Of a stretch of DNA of 64,000 nucleotides, positions 30,143-39,184 are shown in pieces (the first letter of the stretch is position 1; each line of letters begins with the position of its first letter). Origin of the DNA: an uncultured Clostridia bacterium (GTDB taxonomy: Bacteria > Bacillota > Clostridia > TANB77 > CAG-508); contig CANPFR010000003.1 of NCBI GenBank assembly GCA_947573445.1, forward strand, positions 62,001-126,000, in the 5' to 3' direction. Both the position numbers and the translations under genes were made by a program. The notes under the pieces are model-generated. The model saw nothing but the letters and a program-made list of their open reading frames with translations. It searched no databases and was not told the origin of the DNA.

Positions 30143-33061
30143 TCATCCTCTTTTCCTCAACTTATCTAAAGGAACTCCATCCTTGTCTTTCCATTCCTTA
30201 TATCCATTAGAATTTCTTCCTAAAATAATGGTAGAAGCACTAGAAGGTGATTTTAAGTCATAATCTTTTACAAAGCAATTTTGAACAATTACTCCGCTTT
30301 TCTTTAACTGTTTTATTTTCTTTGCATAAGAGGGTGCCAATCCACATTTCAACTCTTTTGCAACAGTAGAATTTTCCAAAACCACAAATGCACCTTCTCT
30401 CATTTCACCTACTGCATAAATACCTTGCATTTTAATATAATATAGCCTTCTTTCTTCTTGCTTAACTGGAATGGAAAACACATCCAAAGCAATTTTTTGA
30501 ATATGTTTTAAAAATTCCTCCAATTGTTCTTCCTTCATATCAATAACTTCTTCATCAATATACTTATATATCATTTGTATGATTTCTAACTCCATTTTTT
30601 TAAGTAAAAAATGATTTCGCTCCCATCCAATTTTTACGTTCTTCTCGATTTGATTTCTAATTTCACTGACCATTTTAGCAAACTTTCTTTCCTTTAAAAT
30701 ATGCATTTTATCTGCATAACTCATATCTTTTAATTTCGTATATAAATGGGAATCAAACACATTCTTTTTTAATACTTTGGGTATTTCTTCCTCTTGCATT
30801 TTTTGTTTATATTTTTCTTTTATCTGCTCTATCTTTTGTTCATATTCTATGTCACTAATTCTTTGTTCTTGATATTCCTTTTCAAGGATATCTAGAACTT
30901 TTTTCTCTCTTTTTTCTAACACAACAAAACGCTTAATTCTATTTTTAATTGCTTCTGTTTTCTGCATTCTAGTTAATTTTATCCAAGAACCCTCTAGTAA
31001 ATTTTCTCTCCATAAATCACTTTTTTGAACTTTAGTAAAAATAAACGATTCACCTAGTATTCGAAAATAGACCTGTTTTGCCAATTCTTCCCAATCTACC
31101 TCTTTTGCATAAATCACACAAATTTTATCTACCATTTCTAAAAATTCATTGAATCTCTCCTTAAACATGACTGGTTCGTTATTTTCTAGTAGTGGTGTTA
31201 TCTTTTCTTGAGTATAGTAATAATAAATATCAAATAATCTATCTGCTAGTTTTTTTACTTTTTGCACAAAAATCTCTACCTCATTCGACTCATAAACTCT
31301 TTGCATTCCTTCTATTGTCTCCATACTCTGATTAATCTCTCTCTTCATCTCAATTAAACTACCAATTGTCGCACGAACTTCACAAATTACTTTTTCAGCA
31401 TCTGTTTCTAAACATTCACCTCCTATTTCTTCCTTTATCTTCTCAATGGTGCTTAAATTCTGTCCATAATCTATCAGAAATCCGCTTCCCTTTTGAGCAT
31501 CTTTATGATTTAAAAGAATCCTGGTTTGTTCCAAAATTTCTTTATTTACTGCTGTATCTAAATAAATTGTCCTAACATTATTTGTCATAACATCTTTTAA
31601 TTCTCTTTCTGATGTTACAACCAATATCTTTAATTTTCCTGCATTAAACAATTCCAAACTTTCTTCTTGATAATCTTTCAAACTACCATTTTCCTGCTCA
31701 ATCTTTGCCCAAAATTCTGGTTCTGTTTCATCTTTATCAGAGGTGGAGGCAATTGCTAATTGTTTCCCCAATTCTTTTAAATAAAAAATTACTTTATTTT
31801 TTTGTGTAACAATAAGTGATTGTGTTTCTTTCTGAGAAAATCTTATAGTATTATCTAATATCTCTTTTTTCAACTTATCGACTCTTTCTTTTTCTGGATA
31901 ATCTCTGGTTGCATGATAAACCCTACTAAGAACTTCTTCTTGTATTGCTTGTTCTATATCATACTGATATACAAATTTCTTTTTTTCATCATTCTGATTT
32001 GTAAATATAATCATTTCTGCTTTTGGATATAATTCTGAAACTAATCCCTCTAAATATTCCTCATTTTCATCACTACTCAAATTAGTAATCACACAAATTT
32101 CTTCCAAATAACCTTTTGAATAACGCCTCATTTTTTCAATGGTTGTTACAATTATTTTTGTACTTGATTCATCTAATAATTTTTCCAAATGCATTCTACT
32201 ATTAGCAACTTCAATCCCTTTTGTAAAAATATCCCTTAATCTCATTTGCCAAAAATCTTGCTTACTTAATCGATCCACCACCAATAGAATTTTCTTGCCT
32301 TTTTGTTCACTTTGCAATCGTTTCATTAAAAATAAAATCGCTGTCATCCTTCCTGAACCTGGTGTTAAAAAAACTTTGCTTCCTTTTCTCTTTTTCAAAT
32401 TCTCCATTACTTTTTGTACAGCCCAATATTGATAATAAGTAACAAGTTCTGGCTTTCCACAAAGTAAAATTCTAGCATCTTTTATCCATTTCAAAAAAGT
32501 TTCCATTTGAAAAAAAGTTTCCAATTTTTTCTCCAATCCAAGCTTTTCATTCATTGCCAATTCCCAATTTTTCCATGTAGATTTCTGACAATTTGGCTTG
32601 TACTGAATTCTCTCCTCATTAATCACAACCAATAATTGCACTGTTTTGAAAATTTCATCTAACTCCTCATCTACTATGTGCTTTTCTATGGCCAAACAAC
32701 CACGTTCTACATCCATACAAAACTCCATAACAGCAATTGGAATTTCATTAATTGTAATAATCGCATCAAATTGATAACCATATTGTCTTTGTTTAACATA
32801 CGCACAAAATTGATTTTCTTCCGCTTTCGCAAAGTCAATTAAATTAACGGTTTTCGAGACACTAAAATCACCTATACTTCCTGGTTCCAAGCAAGCTCCT
32901 TCTCTAATTGCCTTTCCAATTTCAGCTATATCCATTTTCTTCAATTTCTTCAAAATCCCTTGATTTTTCTCACAATTTTTCAATCGATACTTTTCTTCTG
33001 AAATTTTATATTTCATATTTTTTAATATTTGCTCTATTTGTTTCTCTAGTCTATCCTCCAT
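30143..33061 (-). CDS. Degenerate type I restriction HsdR-like protein
   Basis: 972 residues aligned in order with HsdR but with catalytic motifs lost. The nuclease ExK site appears as AVMEFCMDVERG (no Lys). The helicase P-loop reads TPGSGRMTA instead of TGSGKT. The DEAD-like motif is CVITNLS instead of DECHR, although IIVTTIEKMRRY and IIFTNQNDE keep the spacing of helicase motifs. The reading frame is intact and long, so the protein is likely made. It may have lost cutting and translocation but kept HsdM binding, or work through the PIN protein downstream. Confidence 0.7.
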   Translation of the reverse strand: MEDRLEKQIEQILKNMKYKISEEKYRLKNCEKNQGILKKLKKMDIAEIGKAIREGACLEPGSIGDFSVSKTVNLIDFAKAEENQFCAYVKQRQYGYQFDAIITINEIPIAVMEFCMDVERGCLAIEKHIVDEELDEIFKTVQLLVVINEERIQYKPNCQKSTWKNWELAMNEKLGLEKKLETFFQMETFLKWIKDARILLCGKPELVTYYQYWAVQKVMENLKKRKGSKVFLTPGSGRMTAILFLMKRLQSEQKGKKILLVVDRLSKQDFWQMRLRDIFTKGIEVANSRMHLEKLLDESSTKIIVTTIEKMRRYSKGYLEEICVITNLSSDENEEYLEGLVSELYPKAEMIIFTNQNDEKKKFVYQYDIEQAIQEEVLSRVYHATRDYPEKERVDKLKKEILDNTIRFSQKETQSLIVTQKNKVIFYLKELGKQLAIASTSDKDETEPEFWAKIEQENGSLKDYQEESLELFNAGKLKILVVTSERELKDVMTNNVRTIYLDTAVNKEILEQTRILLNHKDAQKGSGFLIDYGQNLSTIEKIKEEIGGECLETDAEKVICEVRATIGSLIEMKREINQSMETIEGMQRVYESNEVEIFVQKVKKLADRLFDIYYYYTQEKITPLLENNEPVMFKERFNEFLEMVDKICVIYAKEVDWEELAKQVYFRILGESFIFTKVQKSDLWRENLLEGSWIKLTRMQKTEAIKNRIKRFVVLEKREKKVLDILEKEYQEQRISDIEYEQKIEQIKEKYKQKMQEEEIPKVLKKNVFDSHLYTKLKDMSYADKMHILKERKFAKMVSEIRNQIEKNVKIGWERNHFLLKKMELEIIQMIYKYIDEEVIDMKEEQLEEFLKHIQKIALDVFSIPVKQEERRLYYIKMQGIYAVGEMREGAFVVLENSTVAKELKCGLAPSYAKKIKQLKKSGVIVQNCFVKDYDLKSPSSASTIILGRNSNGYKEWKDKDGVPLDKLRKRG

Positions 33062-33079
33062 AAATTTCTCCTTTTTTCG

Positions 33080-34513
33080 TTAATTCAAAGTCAAGTCTTC
33101 TCCTAATTTTTTGAAATATTGTTTCTTTTTAATCTGTAGAGCTTTTACTTCTCCTTCTAGCTCTTTCATTTTCACTCTTATTTGTTCTAAATTCATCATT
33201 TCTGTTTCTTTTTTTTCTGTGACATATCTTAAAACACTCAAATTGCCTTTGTTTGCTAAAACCTCATCCTGTGTTGCCACATAGCTGATTCCCTCTTTCG
33301 TTTGACGTGTATTATAACATTCCAAAATATATTCCAAATCTTTCTCTCCTATTATATTTTGGAATTTCCCTTTTTCCCACTTTGAGGAAACATCCATAAA
33401 TAAAATATCACTTCGTTCTCTATCTTTCTTCAAAATCATAATACAAGTCTTAATTAAGGTATTCCTAAATAAGTTAGAAGGAAGCAAAATCACAGCATCA
33501 ACCACATTATCTTTAACCATATTTTTACGAATCTCTTTTTCTGCTCCTGTTCTAGACAGAGCCCCTAATGAAATAATTGTTGCCATTCTTCCTTCTTTTT
33601 TTAAGGATTGTAACATTTTTTGTATAAAAGCATAATCTGCTTTGGAAACTGGTGGTACACCATAAGGATATTGTTTTTCTCCCCCTTTTTGAATTGAATT
33701 CGCTACCGAAAAAGGTGGATTTGCAATTACTACATCGAATTCTTCCGAATTTTCCTTCAAAAGTGTGTCTTCTTGCCTAATGCTTGCATCAAAAATACCA
33801 TGTAAAATCATATTCAATCTACAAAACTGGAATATGATTTCATTTTTTTCTTGTCCAACAATTTGGCATTTGGCACCTGGTATCAAATTAGAAACTTGAA
33901 TCAATAGTCCACCTGAACCGCAAACCAAATCACCAATCACTTCATTTTCTTTTATTTCTAATAATTGTGTCAATAATTGGCCAACTATTCTTGGTGTAAA
34001 ATCTACACTTGGATCGATTCTCTCACGTTCTTTCAACCATTGTTTGTCCATCAAGATTTCATCTAGCACTTCTTTTAATTCTTGTGCTTGGTTTTCATTC
34101 TCAATGGCAAGAAAGTCCTTATTTAACCTCTCAATTATATTTTTAAGTATGCTATTTTGTAACTGGTTCCAATTTAACTTTGTAAAAAGTCCTCCTAAAT
34201 AAGAATTATTCCTATCTAATTCGTTACAATAATCACACAAAACATTTCCTATTTCTGAATCATCCATACATTCCTTAATAGCATCCCAGCCCTGTTTTAA
34301 TAAAATTGGCTGATTTCTCATGAGTCTTTCTACTCTTTCCACATGATTTGCATATTTTTCCTCATATCCCTTTTTCTTAAAATCCCATGTATCAGATGTT
34401 ATTTTTAAAAATAGAAATGCCCAAATGTATAAAACACGCTCCATATAGGATTTATCTTTTAATTCCTGCGAAATATCCATTATTAATTCTCTTAAATTTT
34501 GTTTTGTTATCAT
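33080..34513 (-). CDS. hsdM: Type I DNA methyltransferase subunit HsdM-like
   Basis: 477 residues with N6-adenine methylase motifs: SAM-binding DLVCGSGGLL (motif I) and catalytic IANPPF (motif IV, NPPF). The block PPVSKADYAFIQ and the KKDNVV/LPSNLF region are as in HsdM. It looks catalytically intact, unlike the HsdR-like partner. It overlaps the HsdS-like gene by 4 nt and is followed by the HsdR-like gene after 18 nt. Confidence 0.85.
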   Translation of the reverse strand: MITKQNLRELIMDISQELKDKSYMERVLYIWAFLFLKITSDTWDFKKKGYEEKYANHVERVERLMRNQPILLKQGWDAIKECMDDSEIGNVLCDYCNELDRNNSYLGGLFTKLNWNQLQNSILKNIIERLNKDFLAIENENQAQELKEVLDEILMDKQWLKERERIDPSVDFTPRIVGQLLTQLLEIKENEVIGDLVCGSGGLLIQVSNLIPGAKCQIVGQEKNEIIFQFCRLNMILHGIFDASIRQEDTLLKENSEEFDVVIANPPFSVANSIQKGGEKQYPYGVPPVSKADYAFIQKMLQSLKKEGRMATIISLGALSRTGAEKEIRKNMVKDNVVDAVILLPSNLFRNTLIKTCIMILKKDRERSDILFMDVSSKWEKGKFQNIIGEKDLEYILECYNTRQTKEGISYVATQDEVLANKGNLSVLRYVTEKKETEMMNLEQIRVKMKELEGEVKALQIKKKQYFKKLGEDLTLN

Positions 34514-35040
34514 GATTTTTCCTCTTCTTCATTTATATTTTTATTTAAAAAATATTGATATTCTTTCTCTTTTAATTCCAAAATTTGCTCTGTTAACTTT
34601 TTTTCCTCAAAATGAATTTGAGTAATATGAATTAGATTATTTTGCTTTTGTAGCGAAATGTGTGGTACCTCAATCTCTCCTAGTGCTTTTGTATTAATAA
34701 TTGGAATAACGGTCCCATTGGCTTCTTTTCTAATTTGCTCTTTCGCCTTGTCCGAATTTAAAAATATTTTAATATATTCAGGCAAAAATGCTTTAGACTT
34801 TACGCGAATCACTACCATCAAAGATGGAAATAGCAAATTCTCATAGTCCTTTGTAATATAAGTAGCTGTATACGGATAGCTCAAACGAATCAAAACATCT
34901 TTTTCCTTGGTTAATAACTTTTTTTCTAACTTAGCAATACTTTCAAAATCTTCAATTAATTCTTCTTGTATAACTCCATCTTTACCTAAACTAGCTAATG
35001 TTAGCACACGATTTTTGTCATTTTTATAAAAAACTCTCAT
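34510..35040 (-). CDS. Half-length HsdS-like specificity subunit
   Basis: 176 residues, less than half a normal HsdS. It holds one target-recognition domain with the RLSYPYTATYI and EIEVPHISLQKQNN landmarks and one conserved coiled helix at the C-terminus. Half-S proteins can dimerise to recognise palindromic sites. The assumed ATG at 35040 lies within the 3' arm of a perfect hairpin and has no ribosome site, so the true start is doubtful; a GTG about 12 codons in is no better supported. Confidence 0.65.
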   Translation of the reverse strand: MRVFYKNDKNRVLTLASLGKDGVIQEELIEDFESIAKLEKKLLTKEKDVLIRLSYPYTATYITKDYENLLFPSLMVVIRVKSKAFLPEYIKIFLNSDKAKEQIRKEANGTVIPIINTKALGEIEVPHISLQKQNNLIHITQIHFEEKKLTEQILELKEKEYQYFLNKNINEEEEKS

Positions 35041-35077
35041 AAATCAGAAATTTTTGTCTGATTTATGAGAGTTTTTT
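35027..35077. terminator. Strong bidirectional hairpin overlapping the hsdS start
   Basis: A perfect 17-bp stem (35032-35048 with 35057-35073), 8-nt loop, with A and T runs outside, forms a standard terminator in both directions. On the minus strand it ends the NUDIX transcript, and the assumed ATG of the hsdS-like gene lies inside its 3' arm. Confidence 0.85.
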
Positions 35078-35113
35078 GTATTTATTCTCATTTTATTAGA
35101 AAAAAATATATTT

Positions 35114-35623
35114 TTAATTAAATTTTACTTTGATAACTTCAAAAAACTTCCTTGCTGCAATACTCACTTCTTCCTCCTTTACTTCACCTATTTTAAAACG
35201 TTCATATCCAAGATTTTTGGTTGGCTCAGAAATTTCTAATTCTCCACCTTCAAAAACCCCTTTGTAGGCAAGAAGAATCCAATATTGTTCCTTGTTTTTC
35301 CTCAAGTCAAATGTATATTCTCCAATTGCTGTTATGAATTCATTAACCTTTATTTTAGCATTCTTACCAACCTCTTCCACAATTTCCCTTCGCAAAGCAC
35401 TTCTAAAATCAATATCTGTCTCTTGAACGCAACCACCGATTCCCTCCAACTTAAATCTCTCGTCTCTACACGCTGGACCTCTTCTTTGCAAAATCAATCG
35501 ATTTTCCTCATCAAAAGCAAACACAATTACTTCTACTTTATATTGCTCTGGCACTTCTGGATGTTTTCGCAAAACTTCTGCTAACTCTTCAAAATCTTTC
35601 ACTTCTTCTAAAAATAATTCCAT
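35114..35623 (-). CDS. NUDIX hydrolase
   Basis: 169 residues with the Nudix box GGCVQETDIDFRSALRREIV ending in EEVG. Hydrolyses a nucleoside diphosphate linked to another group; substrate unknown. It is the last gene of a run including an acetyltransferase and an LD-carboxypeptidase, 8 nt after the acetyltransferase gene. Confidence 0.88.
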   Translation of the reverse strand: MELFLEEVKDFEELAEVLRKHPEVPEQYKVEVIVFAFDEENRLILQRRGPACRDERFKLEGIGGCVQETDIDFRSALRREIVEEVGKNAKIKVNEFITAIGEYTFDLRKNKEQYWILLAYKGVFEGGELEISEPTKNLGYERFKIGEVKEEEVSIAARKFFEVIKVKFN

Positions 35624-35631
35624 GTTTCCTC

Positions 35632-36132
35632 CTAAACTTCAAATACATATGCCACTTCATCATACATTCTATTTCCAATTTCAATTTTCTTTTCTGCAAA
35701 CAGCGTTCCACCCATCTCTTCATAAAAAATTCTTGCAGAATCATTTTCCTTCAAACACCACAAAATAATCTTCGATTTTCCGATCTGTTTTAAATCATTA
35801 AGTGCATATTCTATCATCAACCTTCCAACACCTTTTCGCTTCCACTCTGGTTTCACATAAAGTGCACATATTTCAGCTTCGATTTCTTTCTGTTCCTTAG
35901 AAAATTCATTTTCTTCCACATATCTACAAAATCCCAAAACTTCATCCTCTTCCTCTGCCACAATAAAACCACTTATAGCATAATCTTTTTTAATCTTCGC
36001 AATCTTCTCTTCTCGATTCAACAAATCTAAAAATTTATCATCAATAATTCCTCGATAGGCACTTTGCCAACCTCTTATTTTAATATCAACAATTTGCTCA
36101 ATATCTTTTTCTTCTACTTTTCTAATTTGCAT
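35632..36132 (-). CDS. GNAT acetyltransferase
   Basis: 166 residues with the acetyl-CoA loop YVKPEWKRKGVGRLMIEYA and ENDSARIFYEEMGG. Substrate unknown. It lies 9 nt after the LD-carboxypeptidase gene. Confidence 0.88.
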   Translation of the reverse strand: MQIRKVEEKDIEQIVDIKIRGWQSAYRGIIDDKFLDLLNREEKIAKIKKDYAISGFIVAEEEDEVLGFCRYVEENEFSKEQKEIEAEICALYVKPEWKRKGVGRLMIEYALNDLKQIGKSKIILWCLKENDSARIFYEEMGGTLFAEKKIEIGNRMYDEVAYVFEV

Positions 36133-36141
36133 TTTTCCTCC

Positions 36142-37173
36142 CTATTTCACAATTGTTTCTAACAATGTTATCTTCTTCTCTTCCACATCCAGTTCACACT
36201 CAATTCCATATGGAATAATTCCAATCGGGCAACTATGCCCAAAATTCACATTATACAAAACTGGCATATCTTCTCTTCCAAATTCCTTTAAAACAACACG
36301 ATACACGTCTTTATATTCTTCATAAAATGCCTCTTCTCTTGGTTTCCCAATAATGATTCCTTTAGCAACTTTCAAAATCCCTTGTGCTCCTAAATTTCTC
36401 AAATAAAACGTCACCAAATCTGGAGTCGGCTTATCTTCGCTTGTTTCTAGAAAAATAATTTTATCTTTCCATTCTTCTAGCTTCGGCCACACTTCTGTAC
36501 CATTATAAATCGGAAAAGCATCTAAACAGCCTCCTAGCAATTTCCCCGTCACTTTTCCATTTCCTTGAATTACTTCATAACCTTTTTCATCTTTTAATCT
36601 TGTTTTTTGTTTATCGCTATTTTCTTCACGCCATTCAATCCTCTCTTTTGTCCAATAATCACACTTTTTGATTTCATAATTTTCCTCTGCCTCAAACCAC
36701 AATTTTCGAATGGCATTTTCTGTATAATCATACATATCCACGTATTCCGCAAAATCGCACATCAAACATGGACCATAATAAGAAATGAGTCCTGCTTTAT
36801 ACATCATAAAATGATTAGCTGTTGTATCTGAAAATCCTGTAAATATTTTGGGATTTTTTCGAATGATTTCATAATCAATATAAGGTAACAAACGAATAGT
36901 ATCATCTCCACCAATGGAACAAATGATAGCTTTTATGCTTGTATCTTTAAATGCATTCATCAAATCTTCTGCCCTTTTTTCAGGATATTCATATAAATAT
37001 TGCTCACCTTTCAAGGCATTTGGCATGGCGACCACTTCCAAACCAAATTTTTCTTCTAATCTTTCTTTGCCCAATTCATACTTGTGAATGAATCGTTCAT
37101 CACCCAATCTTCCACTTGACAAGCTCACAATTGCAACCTTGTCGCCTTTTCTTAATCTTTCTGGTTTTATCAT
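36142..37173 (-). CDS. S66 family LD-carboxypeptidase/MccF-like peptidase
   Basis: 343 residues. The stretch IICSIGGDDTIRLLPYIDYE marks the S66 fold; the later GYEVIQGNGKVTGKLLGGCL and YNVNFGHSC blocks supply the Glu and His of the triad. In the D-D-T segment a Thr occupies the place where LdcA has its Ser nucleophile, as in a large subfamily, so the catalysis needs care. It probably trims peptidoglycan or a peptide-nucleotide antibiotic. It overlaps the preceding gene by ATGA. Confidence 0.82.
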   Translation of the reverse strand: MIKPERLRKGDKVAIVSLSSGRLGDERFIHKYELGKERLEEKFGLEVVAMPNALKGEQYLYEYPEKRAEDLMNAFKDTSIKAIICSIGGDDTIRLLPYIDYEIIRKNPKIFTGFSDTTANHFMMYKAGLISYYGPCLMCDFAEYVDMYDYTENAIRKLWFEAEENYEIKKCDYWTKERIEWREENSDKQKTRLKDEKGYEVIQGNGKVTGKLLGGCLDAFPIYNGTEVWPKLEEWKDKIIFLETSEDKPTPDLVTFYLRNLGAQGILKVAKGIIIGKPREEAFYEEYKDVYRVVLKEFGREDMPVLYNVNFGHSCPIGIIPYGIECELDVEEKKITLLETIVK

Positions 37174-37575
37174 CCTAATTGCTCCTTTAACTTCACTAAA
37201 TTTTTCGACATTCCAATCACTTTCATCGGAATTTCTACCAGCTTATCATCTACTGCAACATAATTTTCAATTTCAACTTTGCTCAAATCCATCGCCTTTT
37301 CCAACTCCTTTACAACATAATGAAGTTGCACACAATGTGGCGATTTGTCAACTGTCGCAAATATCATTTTTCTTACATTGACTCTTGCCAGCATTCCCAT
37401 TATCTTTGTAATCACCATATTCAAATGCTCTTTTTCCAAACAAACTTCATATAAATTCGGCGACATTTTCTTTAACTCTTCAAACGCTTTGGGCCCGCAT
37501 ATTCGGCAAACAACTTCCTACAATTATGATATTTTCTTCAATATCATAACAATTTGTTTTCAACAAATCCTTCAT
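37170..37575 (-). CDS. Conserved clostridial protein of unknown function, read with a +1 shift at CGG
   Basis: 134 residues once read through the shift. The ATG at 37575 follows AAAGGGGAG. Frame 0 ends CLPNMR-AQSV. Reading CGGG at 37495 as Gly gives CLPNMGPKAFEELKKMSPN, joining the long frame with ARVNVRKMIFATVDKSPHCV and VVKELEKAMDLSK. It resembles a small clostridial family with conserved Cys and His residues, function unknown. This is the only CGGG among the sites. It overlaps the LD-carboxypeptidase start by 4 nt. Confidence 0.8.
37495..37497 (-). other. CGG +1 frameshift site in the conserved unknown gene
   Basis: Coding strand ATG CGGG CCC; skipping one base gives Met-Gly-Pro in a conserved segment. 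Confidence 0.85.
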
Positions 37576-37621
37576 TTCTATACTCCCCTTTATATTCCCA
37601 ATTTCATTGGCATAAATCGAA

Positions 37622-38209
37622 TTACATTGTTTTTCCGTATTCTCTTACAATATAACGATATACTTCTCCCCAATTGCTCACTTCTTTTAAATATTCATTT
37701 TCTTCCAAATCCCAGCCTCGGATTCCTCGAAAATACAATGTTTTAATGTGGTTTTCGGCCATTGTCTGACACGTTGTAGGCTTATCATCAATCATTACAT
37801 CAATCTCTTCTGCTTGGCAAACTTCTAACTTTTCCTGTTTTTTCCAATAATACTTATCTGGATAAATTCCTTCTTTTTCTATCTTTTCTATAATGTTCTC
37901 AATAAAACTTCCTTCCTCTTTTCCTCTGGCTGATATGACAATTAATTCATGTCCCATTTTCTTCAATTTTTGTAATACACATTTAGCACCAGGCACAATA
38001 GGTGCCTCAATCGAAAGATTCGAAAATTCTTCTTTCATAAACCTCTTTTTCTCTTCTTCAGTCCAATCATATCTATTTTGCATAATAAATTCATTGGGAC
38101 GAATTTTTCCGTTGCCTCTGCATTTTTCCATATCAAAAAGTTCCGCTGCTGTTAGTAAACCTTTTTCGTAATCTAAAATTACTCCATCCACATCAATTCC
38201 AATTTTCAT
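37622..38209 (-). CDS. HAD-superfamily 5'-nucleotidase-like protein
   Basis: 195 residues with GIDVDGVILDYEKG (DxDxV nucleophile motif), VISARGKEEG (motif II) and VMIDDKP (motif IV), like the NT5C-type nucleotidases. Acts on a nucleotide or small phosphate ester. It overlaps the HAD gene upstream by 17 nt. Confidence 0.82.
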   Translation of the reverse strand: MKIGIDVDGVILDYEKGLLTAAELFDMEKCRGNGKIRPNEFIMQNRYDWTEEEKKRFMKEEFSNLSIEAPIVPGAKCVLQKLKKMGHELIVISARGKEEGSFIENIIEKIEKEGIYPDKYYWKKQEKLEVCQAEEIDVMIDDKPTTCQTMAENHIKTLYFRGIRGWDLEENEYLKEVSNWGEVYRYIVREYGKTM

Positions 38210-38816
38210 CTAAAAAAACTCCTCTCTTATTCAACTCTTTTCTAAGCTCTTTTGCATTTGTAAAAATAATTCCATCTATTCCGCTTTTTCTAGCCATTTC
38301 AACATTTTCCAGAGAATCATCAATAAAAATCGTTTCCTCTGGAACAATTCCTAAATCCTTCAAAATATATTCAAAACACCCTTCATCGGTTTTAAGTAAG
38401 CCATAGTGATACGAAAAATATTGATATTCAAAGATAGCTAACTTTGCATTATTTTCTAAAATATATTCCACCCATTCCTTTATATGGTCAGATAGCAAAA
38501 TAAGGTTATATTGACATTTCAATTTTTTAACAATTTCCATCGTCCCTTTTACTGCAATATTGAGTCCCTGCCTAATCAACCTCTTCAGTTCTTTTTTATC
38601 AATATTCCAATTCATGCCTTCTAATAATTTTTCTATATATTCATCTTCTGAAAATTTCCCACGCATGGCGTCCAAGAATACATCCAAAGTTTCCAATTTT
38701 CGCTCCAAAAATACATCACCTGCTATTTTCGCATTTTTTTCTATGATTCCTATTACCTCTAAATGGTAACCTGAAATAATTACTTCTGACAAATCAAATA
38801 TAATATTTTTTATCAT
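38193..38816 (-). CDS. HAD hydrolase, subfamily IA
   Basis: 207 residues with IFDLSEVIIS (motif I; only the first Asp of DxD is kept, as in many FDLGGV-type members), LLSDHIKEW (motif II), KTDEGCFEYIL and TIFIDDSLENVEMARKSG (motif IV). Phosphatase of unknown substrate. Its ATGA overlaps the stop of an HD-domain relic. Confidence 0.83.
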   Translation of the reverse strand: MIKNIIFDLSEVIISGYHLEVIGIIEKNAKIAGDVFLERKLETLDVFLDAMRGKFSEDEYIEKLLEGMNWNIDKKELKRLIRQGLNIAVKGTMEIVKKLKCQYNLILLSDHIKEWVEYILENNAKLAIFEYQYFSYHYGLLKTDEGCFEYILKDLGIVPEETIFIDDSLENVEMARKSGIDGIIFTNAKELRKELNKRGVFLDENWN

Positions 38817-39059
38817 GTTATTCTCCCATTCATATTTTTCAATTCTTCTATATATTCCACAATTGTATTATCATTGATATCTTCTGGGCAGACATCACAA
38901 AACTGCATAATTTGTTTTTCAATTTCCAAAAAACATTCAATTAATTGATTGCTTTTTCCATTTGTCAAGTATCAAATTACTACATGTAGCAACTCCTAGC
39001 ATATGCAATTGTAAGATTTTTGGCAAATAATACTTTTGATATATTTCCAAAATCTCCAT
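38813..39059 (-). pseudogene. Remnant of a small HD-domain hydrolase with an internal deletion
   Basis: Starting at ATG 39059 (AAAGGATG upstream) the sequence reads MEILEIYQKYYLPKILQLHM, the N-terminus of small HD-domain phosphohydrolases, and stops after 39 codons. A second frame follows and ends as such proteins do (DINDNTIVEYIEELK). The middle with the HD metal residues is missing, and no CGG is at the join. This is true decay, unlike the CGG-split genes. Confidence 0.6.
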
Positions 39060-39136
39060 TTTTCATCCTTTTATTTAAGTTTACTATACCATATTTAAAA
39101 GCCTTTTGGAAGTACTTTTTAAAGTCTTATTACCCT

Positions 39137-39165
39137 AAAAAAAGTTGCCTTAAATTCAAGGCAAC
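39137..39165 (-). terminator. Terminator after the second sigma factor gene
   Basis: The perfect 8-bp stem GTTGCCTT/AAGGCAAC with a 6-nt loop is followed on the minus strand by seven T, 20 nt past the stop. Confidence 0.88.
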
Positions 39166-39184
39166 CTCCTGTTCATTTTTTATT

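Noticed and set aside
32900..35040. CRISPR array or repeat cluster near the restriction loci
   Set aside because: No spaced direct repeats are present; only a single inverted repeat at 35027-35077.
38813..39059. CGG-type shift in the HD relic
   Set aside because: No CGG at the join, and the metal-binding core is missing.
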